From Agarophyton chilense (taxonomy: Eukaryota; Rhodophyta; Florideophyceae; Gracilariales; Gracilariaceae): a stretch of 64,000 nucleotides of DNA. The DNA lies in contig JARGXX010000010.1 in assembly GCA_030374765.1 (NCBI GenBank), positions 310,001-374,000 on the forward strand, read 5' to 3'. Below the pieces are notes generated by a model. That model saw only the letters and a program-made list of their open reading frames with translations. It was not told where the DNA came from and did no database searches. How positions within the stretch are numbered: position 1 is the first letter of the stretch; each line of letters begins with the position of its first letter. The position numbers and the translations under genes are program-made. Of the stretch, positions 11,534 through 21,947 are shown piece after piece.

Positions 11534-12455
11534 TGTAGTGCAACGCCGAGGGCGGCGGAGACACACGATGATGTCCGAGTCTTCCTCCAAGGAGGGTAGC
11601 ACGGCGACGGAGCCTCTCCGGAGTGAACACGACTAAGTCGGGGTGTAAGGCCGAGGTTCACCGGCACGCCAAGCGGGGAGAGTGCGGGATGCTAGAAGGG
11701 AGCAGACCAGGTATGAGCTGTATTCCACGGGAGTGGGCAAGTCTCGAGATCGAGTAATGCACCCACAGGAGTGGCGGTAAACCCGGTAAGCCGGCGCGCG
11801 GCACACGCGCGAGCGGCACGAATAACCAACCACAAAGCAAAAGGGGGAGCTACCACGAGAGTGGGTAAGCGATAAAGGGGGGACCACCCAGTGGGGACGA
11901 TCGGGGGCATGGGCCACGAGAGCCAAAAGACATATGTAGCAAACCCAATACTGGGGCGAGAACACGGCAGTGGTATGAAAGATATACACGCTAACAGCGG
12001 TGAGTCTCCTGTTGACGCAGGGTGGATAAGTCTACCGTTAGTAACGCGGCTTCACCTCCGTAGAGTGTGGAAGACTCGCGAAAGCGGAAAAAGACTTAGA
12101 GCCAAGAACCCTGGTTGAAGAGGTTTACTGAATGTCAGGGCGAGATCGCCCTGGCACTATATAGTGTAGAATACTGTAAAGAGCTCCCTAACCTAGTGTA
12201 ATAAAGCTAAATAAATAGAGAAATATCCAGCCATGCTGTGCCAACCTGTCCTGGGCCACCCGTGGTACACGTGGGTAAGTCACACCCGAATCGGGGCCAC
12301 GGCGCACGGCCGCCGGTGCACTTCGCGTACAACGCGTATACACCTGGCTACGCCAGCCCGCTAGTAGCGGTATTACTCATAGATCTCACAAGTATCGCCC
12401 GAGGCGGAAAAACAACCAAGTCCTGGAAAACGGCCTTCACGAGGGTTGCACTTCA
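11534..12455 (-). repeat. Element 2 left LTR (3' LTR)
   Basis: This 922-bp repeat starts TGTAGTGCAACG and ends GTTGCACTTCA, giving an imperfect terminal inverted repeat. It is nearly identical to 21024-21947. The inner boundary is set by the polypurine tract at 12456. Confidence 0.93.
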
Positions 12456-12471
12456 TATCCCCCTCCTGAGG
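12456..12471 (-). other. Element 2 3' polypurine tract
   Basis: The minus strand reads CCTCAGGAGGGGGATA immediately before the 3' LTR, matching the Element 1 tract in position and core. Confidence 0.85.
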
Positions 12472-12724
12472 CGCGAGTACGACATCCGCGATGGTGGGCG
12501 ACGCGCCGAGACGAATGCATAAGAGTGCAAACAGCTCGCTGGGATCCACTTCATCCGATGCCAACAAACGCAGTGCGGCAAAACTCCAGTCTCCTGGCAC
12601 TAACCGTTCTCAACGTTCCATCTCAACCGAATCCGCATCCTTGGGTGCCAGTCCTCCGATTCCTCGGCATCGTCTTTCGCTTCGCCGGTCTCCTCTTCCG
12701 TTCATCCGGCCTCTTCTCTCACCG

Positions 12725-14428
12725 ATGAGCAACCAAAACAATCAACCGAACCGTCTCCCTGCGGGGTACTTCTCCGGCTTCCGGTCCGCTCCGCTTCCGC
12801 AAAGCGCGTCATCGGCTGCGCCGCAGATTCCTATCGCGAACGCGGCTGCTGCTCCGTACGGAATGTTCCCCCCGAGAGTGTGGCCGCCATACGACATGCT
12901 TGTCGGGCGCCATCCTGGGCCTCATGCGTTCGTTCTCCGGCTTGCGCCGTGGTTCCACCCGATTGCGGTGTTAAACGAAGCGCTCATAGCGATGTACACC
13001 GATGGAAACGGGATGCTTCCGGGCGATATTCCGGCCGTGGCGACAACTTCGTTGGATTGGCGACGCCGCGTAGCGGTCCCGGTCCACGCTGTGGCGCGCC
13101 GGGGTAGTGAAACCTCGGCTTCCGCTCATGCGGCCTTCGTCCTTCTTGGCCATCAACGGCTTCGCCGGGCTCCTTTTGAATATCCCATCGCCGATGGTCT
13201 CGGCACCGACATTCGGCTTTACCGCACTCAAGGTGAGATTGGTTACGTCGACCGCCTGGCGGGTTTGGAAACACTCTCGTGGAGGGGCATCCCGATAGCA
13301 CGGCAAGAGGCCATGTGCTGGACGCGACCGATTATCTGGGCAGAATTCCGCTACATGCGTCGACTTGCGCGGGCCAACTTCCTCGCCCTGATCCGCTTCG
13401 AGCGTCGAGCACGATCCCGATTCGGGTATTTGGTCCCGTATCAGAACGTGGAGATCGAAAGCCGTCGCGTGGCCGACCGACGGGGTCGCTATGTCCTCAT
13501 TCCACCGTGGTGGTCGAACCTCGAGGCCTGCTGGGGCTGTTACATCGAGCTGCCACCAGTCATCACGTATTACGGTTCGTACCTCATCGAGGATCCCGAG
13601 TCCGGACTGTGGTCCGTGGTGATTACAGAATGGGCAGTCCGCGCGGCGGTGTTCATCCTCTGGGAGATGTATGACCAGTACAGACTGTGGTTCCTCCCGT
13701 TCCGGTTGAGGTCCGCGATTCGCAGCCTGGACCTGAGCATCCCACTTGGTGGAGTAACCAACGCCGAAGAAGTGGCGGGTCTTCTCGATTATATCGACCA
13801 GTTGGACTGGACCACCGTTCCGATTGAACAAAGCGGGCGCACCGTGGGTAGCCGGGGTCAGGACCTGTCACCAGGAAGGCGTACTCCCTTGGGAGGTGAT
13901 TTCGTATACTTTGACCCTTGGGAAGGGCACGAGATCTCCGCGGAGGAAGCGAACGAACTCCGGTTTGCACCACGCCATATCCCCGAGGGGCATCCGATCG
14001 GTTTCGTGGACGCGGATGGATATTACCACGTCTACGATGGCGACGATCCAATGGTGGACAACGAACCCGACGACGGGGAAGCGTACGCCGAGGCGGAGGT
14101 CGAGGGATCCGAAGCGGAAGGTCCCTATAACGCGGGGACGCCAGCCACGCCCTACGTGGATTTGGATAACCCCGCGGGGGCTGGGTCGGAGTACGCGGTA
14201 GCTGGACCACCTCCGGTTCCACCGGTAAATCTCCCAAGTGGTGGGGCGTCCGCCCCAGGCGATGCGAGCTCCGCTCCGGCGGGTCAAGCGGCCGTGATAT
14301 CCCAGTTCCTGCGACAGGTGGGGCTGGGGACCAACGCAGCGAGTGGCGATGTTGCCGCAATGCGCGAGGCCCTGATCACCCGCCTCCAGGGAGGTAACCA
14401 ACCCGGGGGCGGTGAGCCGAACCCGTGA
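12725..14428 (+). CDS. Antisense accessory protein of Element 2, function unknown
   Basis: A 567-residue frame on the strand opposite gag-pol, convergent with pol (pol stop at 14608, 179 bp away). The start is the ATG at 12725 (MSNQNNQPNRLPAGYFSGF) because the Element 1 copy also starts a few residues before the shared GYFSGF(H/R)SAPLP; the frame is open further upstream to 12491, but that part is not conserved. Residues 1-118 and 392-567 align with the Element 1 copy; the middle is present only here. The middle is rich in Arg, Trp and Tyr (ARANFLALIRFERRARSRFGY, WFLPFRLRSAIRSLDL). Residues ~420-520 are acidic and proline-rich, and the end is a short conserved helix (AVISQFLRQVGL, AASGDVAAMREAL). 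No signal peptide, obvious membrane segment or known domain is seen. In plant Tat-lineage retrotransposons, antisense frames occur in the same place, but I see no similarity. Confidence 0.72.
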   Translation: MSNQNNQPNRLPAGYFSGFRSAPLPQSASSAAPQIPIANAAAAPYGMFPPRVWPPYDMLVGRHPGPHAFVLRLAPWFHPIAVLNEALIAMYTDGNGMLPGDIPAVATTSLDWRRRVAVPVHAVARRGSETSASAHAAFVLLGHQRLRRAPFEYPIADGLGTDIRLYRTQGEIGYVDRLAGLETLSWRGIPIARQEAMCWTRPIIWAEFRYMRRLARANFLALIRFERRARSRFGYLVPYQNVEIESRRVADRRGRYVLIPPWWSNLEACWGCYIELPPVITYYGSYLIEDPESGLWSVVITEWAVRAAVFILWEMYDQYRLWFLPFRLRSAIRSLDLSIPLGGVTNAEEVAGLLDYIDQLDWTTVPIEQSGRTVGSRGQDLSPGRRTPLGGDFVYFDPWEGHEISAEEANELRFAPRHIPEGHPIGFVDADGYYHVYDGDDPMVDNEPDDGEAYAEAEVEGSEAEGPYNAGTPATPYVDLDNPAGAGSEYAVAGPPPVPPVNLPSGGASAPGDASSAPAGQAAVISQFLRQVGLGTNAASGDVAAMREALITRLQGGNQPGGGEPNP

Positions 14429-14607
14429 CGGGGCACGCGATCCCGATGGGAAGTTTTCGCTTGTGACTTAGAGTAGTATCCCGAGTGCTCGGTATTCCAT
14501 CGATAGCTTCGAATAAAAACCAAGTGACTTGTGTAACCCAAAAGCTTCCTTCACTAGCCTGTTCTCAAGCAAACCTACTTCTCTTTTCTCTTCCACCGAG
14601 GTGGGTG

Positions 14608-17346
14608 TTATCCCACCTGGGCTTTAACAACCGATGCCGGGATTCCCGTCCGCGTTCTGCGGTGATATGACATCACCTTCGAACGTGGGAGATGTTCCAT
14701 CGGCTCATCTGAATCCCATTCGGGCCCTAAACCGTACCAACGGACGAGGTATTGAATATAACCATCCGGATGGTATGAGTGCTCCACTATGTGGTCGACC
14801 ACGAACTCATTCTCGTAGACTTCCCGCCCTTGCGGTCTACGCGTCACCGGACCAAACCGGGGTACGTCCGCAGGTGCGTGTGGGCTACTGTGCCCTTCCC
14901 CCGAGGGGTCGATGGGTTGGTGTTGCATTTCCATGCCCTGGGTAGGGGAACGAACCGGGTTCCGGGTTGCCTTGGTCGCTTGGCGGGTTGCTTCCGCCAA
15001 GGCGTCATGACGAAGAGCGTCAGTTCGACGGCTTCGGCCGGAGGCCTTCCCGTGGGGCAATTCTCCCAGTTTTTGGGTCGTAATGCTTTCCGAGAGTTCT
15101 CGTGCAGAGCCCACCCTTCGGGGGAACGCGGACTCATCCCAAGGCTGGGTTTCGCGGTCGCGTTCCGCGAGTCGTCGGGGTGAAATCCGTCGCGACGGTG
15201 CTGGACTTGACGCGGGAGGCGGTTTCATCACGGGGCGTTGTGCCTTTCCGGGTGAGCCGCCTTGGGCGTTGATTGGCGTATCTCCCGAGCCGGGTGTCGT
15301 CTGGTCACGTGACACGTCCGGCTGATGGCTGGGAGTACTCCGCGCCGAGCTGCGTTCCTCCTCCTCACGTGAGGGCGTGTGCAACGGCGCTGCCGGTATG
15401 TCTGCTCGCTTGGGCGACAAAGTACCGCGACGGGCGTGCAACTCCGGGTCAACCGTGCCTTCCTCACCAACGGGCGGCGAAGTGCGCGGCGAGGAACCCC
15501 TGCGGGGAGCGAGTTCGTCCTCAACTATCCCTTTCGAGGGTTCAACTTCACTCGGCGACGAGGTGCTTCCGTCCTTGACGGGCACATTCTCCGGGGTGAC
15601 CAGTGCACCTTCGACAACGCTTTCGGGGCCAAACGAGACACTCGGAGTGCGTCTGCCACTTCGCGCGGGTTCTGAACCAGCATCAAGCGTGCTGGGTGTG
15701 AATCTCCCGTCTGCTACGGTGTGCTTGCCCGGCTTAGCCAGTGTGTCCTGCCGTACAGTACGAGGGACCACTTCCGATCGATTCGGCCTAGAGGGGCCTG
15801 CGAGGGCGTGCTCTAAGTTTTCCAGCGTAGCTGGTGTCGACGAACCGTGACCCACGGGCTGCGGGTCAACGCTCGACGGCATAGCCGGTCCAGTATCGCG
15901 AGGGCGAACAGCATCCTGCGACGATTTCGGTTTCGCTTCGGCGAGAGGGTTTCCACTACGTGGTGCGTCCTGTCGAGTAGAGTCCCCGTGGGGAGTGCGA
16001 TCAGACGCAGATGCGGTGGCGCTTCCCATAGAGGGTTCAGAAACGGCTATAGCGCGCAAACGCGGAGATGGCACGTCGGTAGACGGGACGTCCGGATCAC
16101 CTTTGTTCTTGCTGGTGTGTCCAGGAGTCCGTGCACCACGGTTGTCATGACGCGACGAAGCGGTTTCCGTCTCTCGACGAGAGTTATGAGCTTCCTCCCC
16201 CTCCTGAGACGGAGCGGCATGGGGAGTGGTTGAAACGCCCAACGGGCGGGGGTAGACACCGCGCCGTGGCGTGAGAGAACAGAGGCCGTTCTGGCCTTGG
16301 TCCGATAAGATCGGCAAGTCAGAGAGTCCCCGGGTAGGGTGTGGTAACGCAGAAGGTCTGGAAACCACGGCAGTGGGCTGAGCCACCATTGTGTGCCGAG
16401 CACCATCATCCTCAGAGAGGGATTGTTGACCCATTTCGGTTACTTCCAACGTCGGTGGAGGGGCGAGTACAACGCGGTCGCGGGAGATCCGCTCATGAGC
16501 GTCGACAATTTCCACCACGATGGTGTCGTCTTTCACCGAAATGACCTTGTAAGGACCGTCCGCGACGGAAGAAAGCTTTTCCTTCTTTTCCTTTTCAGGG
16601 TTCCAGTACTCCTTACGGACGAAGACGAAGTCACCGGCTTTGATTGGCGGGGCCTTACCGCGTACGCGAGAGTCGAAATCACGCTTGTAATCGGCTTGGG
16701 CACGAGCCATCGAGCTTCGGGCGACCGGGATCAGCTTCGTAAGCCACTCTTTCCACCTGTGGCGATAATCCTTCACGGAAGGGAACGCATCCAGCGTGGG
16801 GTGGGGTTCTAACGCCAGAGCGGGCGGAGGGCGGGACAAGACCAGTTCGAATGGAGTCAAGCCCGTAGTACGGTGTACCTGCGTATTGTACGCGAACGTC
16901 AAGGCGTCGGTATATAAATCCCATGTCTTTGGGTGGTCGGCCCCGTAAGAACGGAGAGACGCTAATAGCGTTCGCTTAAACCGCTCCACTTGCCCATTAC
17001 ACTGGGGGTGATAGGTCGGTGTGAACAGGTTCTTGATGTCAAGAATCCTGCACACATCCTCGAAGAATCGCGATGCGAACTGTTTTCCGTTATCGGATAG
17101 AAGATTTACCGGCGGGCCGTAGACGAATACCCAATGGGTTACAAAAGCTTGTGCAACCGTGAAAGCGGATATCTTCCGTAGAGGTACGGTCCGAACCAGT
17201 TTTGAGAAACGATCCGTGATAACGAGTAAAAACTTATGTCCACGTCGTGTGGTGAGGAGCTTACCGAGGATTTCAATGGCGACAAACTCGAGAGGAGCCC
17301 GTGCCGGGAATAGTTTCAACTTCGTTGAGTACTTGCGAAGTTTCAC
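14608..17346 (-). pseudogene. Element 2 pol 3' part: integrase, long linker, chromodomain
   Basis: This 912-codon frame continues the RT segment in the same phase after a TAA at 17362-17364. Residues ~1-180 are the integrase core; the second Asp (LLSDNGKQFAS) and the Glu (QCNGQVERFKR) are present, but the first Asp is Glu (FVAIEILG, versus FVTIDILG in Element 1), which should cripple catalysis. Residues ~235-298 are the GPY/F-like module (VADGPYKVI). About 540 Pro/Ser/Arg/Thr-rich residues follow, then a chromodomain at ~843-900 (VVDHIVEHSYHPDGY, LVRWYGLGPEW, SDEPMEHLPRSKV). A linker this long between integrase and chromodomain is unusual; it is only ~300 residues in Element 1. Confidence 0.9.
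16194..16208 (-). other. Internal polypurine tract in Element 2 pol linker
   Basis: The minus strand reads CTCAGGAGGGGGAGG, matching the 3' tract of this element including its C-to-A difference from Element 1 (CTCAGG versus CTAAGG). It sits at the position equivalent to 5096 in Element 1. Confidence 0.45.
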
Positions 17347-17361
17347 CCGATTCTTAGCACA

Positions 17362-20049
17362 TTAGGTACAAAACCGCACCGTTGCGTAGCAATCCACCGC
17401 CATGGCGGGCCAGTAGAAATTCCTTCGCAAAGTGAGGTAGAGCTTCCGTCCACCGGCGTGTCCACCAAGTTTCGCATATTGCGATAGATGCAAAACTCTA
17501 GACTGTAGAGTATGCGGCACCACGACTTGTGGGGATGACTGAACCGTCCTGACGAGGTATCCAAGATCGTTCACCTCGAAAGGGAGTTGTGCACCGCCAT
17601 TAAGGCAGGCGCGAATCTTCGTACAGAAAGGGTCACCCTGCTGTTCTCTGACCATCTCCTCCGGGGGTATCGGCACAAAATTACCCGGCGGGGGTTTCTC
17701 TGAATCGTCCGAGACGAGCAATGCGTCAATATCATCATCTGATTCCGGGCTTTCGTTCCATTTATCGTGTAACCAATCCGGGTCCCCCGGTGTTCCATCG
17801 TCTACGACGAAGCAAGGTATATCCTCGTCATCGACGGCTAGAGCTTCCCCATTCGTGGGTAAACGCGAGAGCGCGTCCGCTTGCGCGTTCTGAGTGCCCT
17901 TCTTGTAGATCACTTCAAAGTCATATTCCGCGAGGCAGAGTCTCCAATGCATTAAGCGGCCTGACGGCTCCAAGATGGTCATGAGCCATCGTAGGGACGA
18001 GTGATCCGTGTAAACGATAAAGTGCACACCCATGAGGTAGGGACGGAGTGTAGAGAGGGCCCACACAACTGCGAGGCACTCCTTCTCCGACACGGAGTAG
18101 TTCCGCTCGTGGACATTGAGCGAGCGTGACCAGTACCCAATGGGTTTGCGTTCTCCTTCGGGAGTAGTTTGAAAGAGCGCACAGCCTACCTGGTAGTCGC
18201 TAGAGTCCGTGTCCACGGAAAACGGTAGTCCGGGTTTCGGTAACGATAGAATCGGTGCTGATGTGACAGCCTCCCTAAGGGAGTTAAAAGCATCCGTCTG
18301 GGCGGACGTAAAGGGGTCCAGTTTAGGTGGTTGACCTTTCCGCAGAAGCGCGTTCAAGGGGGCCGCGATGTCAGCGAAGTTAGGGATAAACCGTCGGTAG
18401 ACGTTGACCAATCCTAGAAAGGAGCGCAGTTCCGTCTGGGTAGCGGGTTCTTTCGCCTTGCGAAGGGACCTCACTCGAGCTTCCTCGATCATTACACGTC
18501 CCGGACGGATAATGTGCCCGAGATACTTCACAGTATCGGTAAAGAACTCACATTTCCTCAGTTTGAGGGTTATTCCAGCGTCACGTAGCGTGGTCATTAT
18601 GTCCCTGACATGGGTGAGATGGTCATCCAGATTGTTTGAGAATACAATGATATCGTCCAAGTAGACGAGGCAAGTACGCCACTTAAAGCGGGCCAACAAA
18701 ATGTCGATAGCACGCTGAAAGGTAGCGGGAGCATTGGTTAGACCAAAAGGCATCCGTTTGAAACGGTAGAGTCCCGAGTGACAGACAAACGCAGTCTTAT
18801 CTTGGTCCTCCTCCCTAACGGGAACCTCCCAATATCCCCAATTGGCGTCCAAAGCCGTGAACACGGTAGCAGTGCCGAGAGAGTCGATGTACTCATCTAT
18901 TCGTGGGATCGGATACACGTCCTTGACGGTAACATCATTCAAGCGACGGTAGTCAATGCAAAAGCGCCAGGACCCATCGGGTTTCGGAGCCAGTACCACT
19001 GGGGATGCCCACGGCGACTGAGCCGGTTCGATCACTCCAGCTCGGAGCATTTTGTCCACTTGGAACTGTTCCTCTTCTCGAGCCTTGGGACCTGCCCTGT
19101 AAGGGTGTTGAGCCACCGGTTGGGTGTTCGGCAATAAATCTATCCGGTGTTCCGTTGTATTTATCTCACCAAGAGAGCCATCCCACATTGTGGTAAACTC
19201 CCATAACATCTCACGCAGACTATCACGGTGTGACTCCTGTGCATGACCGAGGTCGAGTTCCTCGAGTTCTTTCACGGGGTCTACCCGGTCGTAACTCGTC
19301 GGAACGGGCTTCTTTTCTGTTTCGGCAGGTTGCGATTCCGAATCATTCGGTGATTGGACGGCAGCTTCCTCCCCCTTCTTAGAGTGAACGAGACCGAGGA
19401 CTTCGGCAGCGGTCAGCCTAGTGGGGACCATCGCGGTGGGGTGAGGCATTACCGATCCAATAACTTGGTTTTTCACCAGTGACTGGGGGGTGGAGCCCAG
19501 ATTGGCAACGAGCACGGTGAACGGCTTGTCTGGGACAATCTGCGCGACTCCATTCGCCACGGCGAGTTGATATCCATCGTACAGAGATGAGAGGGGCTGA
19601 AGGACTCGTAAACCGTGTTGACAGGAAGTGACACGCACCCATACTTGGGACTCTGGCGGGATTCGGACAGACGCAGCCACGCGGAGCTTGGTAGACTCCC
19701 GAGAAGCGGGTGGAGGTTCCTGCGCGGCAGGGAGCGGTACGTGCTTCTTGGAGGCACGCCGCAGCGGACGACGGACAATCGGGACCGACGAGCCGTCTTC
19801 CATCTCAACACGCTTTAAGCGGGGCCTTATGGCGTCAACGAATCTGTCACAGAAGTCACATCCCAAGATAATGGGGGCAGCCAATTTCCGGCATACAATA
19901 AAGTCGAGTTTCACCACGAAGGAGCCCAAGCGAACGACGAGAGCGACGGTTCCAACCGTTGACAACGGGTTGTTATTCGCGTCCGCGACGTCGGGCGCCA
20001 CGACAAGGCGGATCTGAGACCGCAAGGGCGGGGGCAGCAGCGACTCCAC
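17362..20049 (-). pseudogene. Element 2 pol: protease remnant, RT, RNase H, integrase zinc site
   Basis: An 895-codon frame. It starts after the protease active site, which the gag-pol deletion removed, so only the C-terminal protease half remains (VILGCDFCDRF). The RT is complete: SPWASPVVLAPKPDGSWRF, FTALDANWGYWEVPV, HSGLYRFKRMPFGLTNAP, TCLVYLDDIIVFS. RNase H keeps its acidic residues (VDTDSSDYQVG, SEKECLAVVWAL, VYTDHSSLRWL). The frame ends in the integrase zinc site: RFCT is followed by TAA where Element 1 has RFCTDC, so a single codon change separates it from the integrase segment. The first codon listed is GTG, not a true start. Confidence 0.92.
19368..19382 (-). other. Internal polypurine tract between protease and RT, Element 2
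   Basis: The minus strand reads CTAAGAAGGGGGAGG, at the same place in pol as the Element 1 tract at 8234. Confidence 0.4.
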
Positions 20050-20863
20050 GATGAAATACGTACCATGGTTTCCTTCTCTTCTCGCGGGCGCGGATCACAC
20101 CTTGGGGGGCATACGACCGTTTAGAACGGGATGAACGCCTGCGATGGCCATTGTCAGAAGACGAATCTGACGAGTCCGACCCATTTGAATGGTGAGAGCC
20201 ACGCGACGACGGTGAGGAGTTCGACGAGTCCGAGTCATCGCTGTCACGCTTTCCACGCCGACGGCGGGTATCGTCCCTTTTCCTCTCGTGTTTCGCTTGG
20301 TGCGACACAGCAACCGGCTTCTCCGGGACGTCTTCCATCAAGATGGTTTGCTCTAACGTCTGGAGACGGGCGCTAACACGATTGAATCGGGTCTGGACAC
20401 CTTCCACGTAAGCGGCGGGACCACCAAAACATTCCAACAGGGTGTTGACGTCCGCCTGCAACAAGCGGAGGTCGTAAACCACTTCCTTCATAGAAGAGCC
20501 ATCACACCTGGAACGCAGGGCTTCGAACTCTTCCACGAAGGCATTGTGCGCTTCCCGCATTACGCGGATCTGCTGCCTCACACTTGAGTTGGTGTCGATG
20601 TGGAACTCGTTTTTCTGGGCCTTTTCGTCGGCAGGAGCCGGGTCATTCACGGCAGGGGCCGGTCCAGCACCAGAATTGGGTCCATTCTTCGACACCTTAG
20701 GAGGTAGCTTGTTGTTCTTGAAGGAGTTCGACCCCTTACTCTTGCCTTTCGGAGGGGCTTGAGGTAACGGCGGGGGAACCCTTCCAGGGTCCGCAGGCAC
20801 CACGTCATTGACGGAACGGCTCCGCGTGATCGCGGGTTCCGCTTCCGACGGTAGTCGTGACAT
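19973..20863 (-). pseudogene. Element 2 gag, truncated (N-terminal coiled-coil part only)
   Basis: The start is ATG at 20863 (MSRLPSEAEPAITRSRS), equivalent to the Element 1 gag start. A helical stretch (RQQIRVMREAHNAFVEEF, VNTLLECFGGPAAYVEGVQ, RLQTLEQTI) aligns with Element 1, followed by a Ser/Asp/Arg-rich tail. After VIRARE the sequence jumps to the middle of the protease region in a different frame; about 1.1-1.2 kb present in Element 1 (capsid and protease active site) is missing. The last ~30 residues are out-of-frame pol sequence. An upstream in-frame ATG at 20926 is less likely because homology begins at 20863. Confidence 0.78.
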
Positions 20864-21001
20864 GGTTGTAGCGTTGACCACTAAGAATAGGACAACAAAA
20901 GCTTCCACCAAGTGGGTCCAAACCAAGAAATTGGAAAGCAGATCTCGACGAGAGAAGACAGCACAGCAATGTGAAAAACAACCAAACCAGGTCCCCCTAG
21001 C

Positions 21002-21023
21002 CTTCTAAGTCGGGAGACCAGTT
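21002..21023 (-). other. Element 2 primer-binding site
   Basis: The sequence cttctaagtcgggagacca plus gtt directly inside the 5' LTR is identical to Element 1, so both elements would prime from the same tRNA despite different LTRs. Confidence 0.75.
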
Positions 21024-21947
21024 TGTAGTGCAACGCCAAGGGCGGCGGAAACACACGAAGATGTCCGAGTCTTCCCCCAAGGAGGGTAGCACGGCGACAG
21101 AGCCTCTCTGGAGTGAACACGACTAAGTCGGGGTGTAAGGCCGAGGTTCACCGGCACGCCAAGCGGGGAGAGTGCGGGATGCTAGAAGGGAGCAGACCAG
21201 GTATGAGCTGTATTCCACGGGAGTGGGAAAGTCTCGAGATCGAGTAATGCACCCACAGGAGTGGCGGTAAACCCGGTAAGCCGGCGCGCGGCACACGCGC
21301 GAGCGGCACGAATAACCAACCACAAAGCAAAAGGGGGAGCTACCACGAGAGTGGGTAAGCGATAAAGGGGGGACCACCCAGTGGGGGCGATCGGGGGCAT
21401 GGGCCACGAGAGCCAAAAGACATATGTAGCAAACCCAATACTGGGGCGAGAACACGGCAGTGGTATGAAAGATATACACGCTAACAGCGGTGAGTCTCCT
21501 GTTGACGCAGGGTGGATAAGTCTACCGTTAGTAACGCGGCTTCACCTCCGTAGAGTGTGGAAGACTCGCGAAAGCGGAAAAAGACTTAGAGCCAAGAACC
21601 CTGGTTGGGGAGGTTTACTGAGTGTCAGGGCGAGATCGCCCTGGCACTATATAGTGTAGAATACTGTAAAGAGCTCCCTAACCTAGTGTAATAAAGCTAA
21701 ATAAATAGAGAAATATCCAGCCATGCTGTGCCAACCTGTCCTGGGCCCCCCGTGGTACACGTGGGTAAGTCACACCCGAATCGGGGCCACGGCGCACGGC
21801 CGCCGGTGCACTTCGCTTACAACGCGTATACACCTGGCTACGCCAGCCCGCTAGTAGCGGTATTACTCATAGATCTCACAAGTATCGCCCGAGGCGGAAA
21901 AACAACCAAATCCTGTAAAACGGCCCTCACGAGGGTTGCACTTTTAA
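21024..21947 (-). repeat. Element 2 right LTR (5' LTR)
   Basis: A 924-bp near-copy of 11534-12455. Its outer end reads TTGCACTTTTAA rather than TTGCACTTCA, so the terminal CA is lost and two bases are gained right at the insertion junction. Confidence 0.93.

Larger units (their letters stand above)
11534..21947 (-). mobile_element. Element 2: nested Ty3/gypsy retrotransposon with intact antisense frame
   Basis: This 10.4-kb LTR retrotransposon is read on the minus strand and inserted in the right LTR of Element 1. LTRs are 11534-12455 and 21024-21947, differing by about 16 positions (~1.7 %) by eye. It has the same primer-binding site and polypurine tract type as Element 1, and pol is clearly homologous, but the LTR sequence is a different family. 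A deletion fuses the gag N-terminus to the protease region (near 20065) and removes capsid and the protease active site; pol has one nonsense codon at 17362-17364. It therefore cannot be autonomous as it stands. It was either mobilised in trans or damaged after insertion. Confidence 0.94.

Noticed and set aside
12491-12724. Upstream extension of the Element 2 antisense frame
   Set aside because: The part before 12725 is not matched by the Element 1 copy, which has its own ATG just before the conserved block; it overlaps the boundary of the polypurine tract region.
12971-14401. Minus-strand frames of 177-286 codons opposite the antisense gene
   Set aside because: They have no homology between the two elements and arise as shadows of the GC-rich plus-strand frame.
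17362-17364. TAA in Element 2 pol as programmed recoding
   Set aside because: It falls inside the integrase zinc site at a residue that is Asp in Element 1, not at a domain border.
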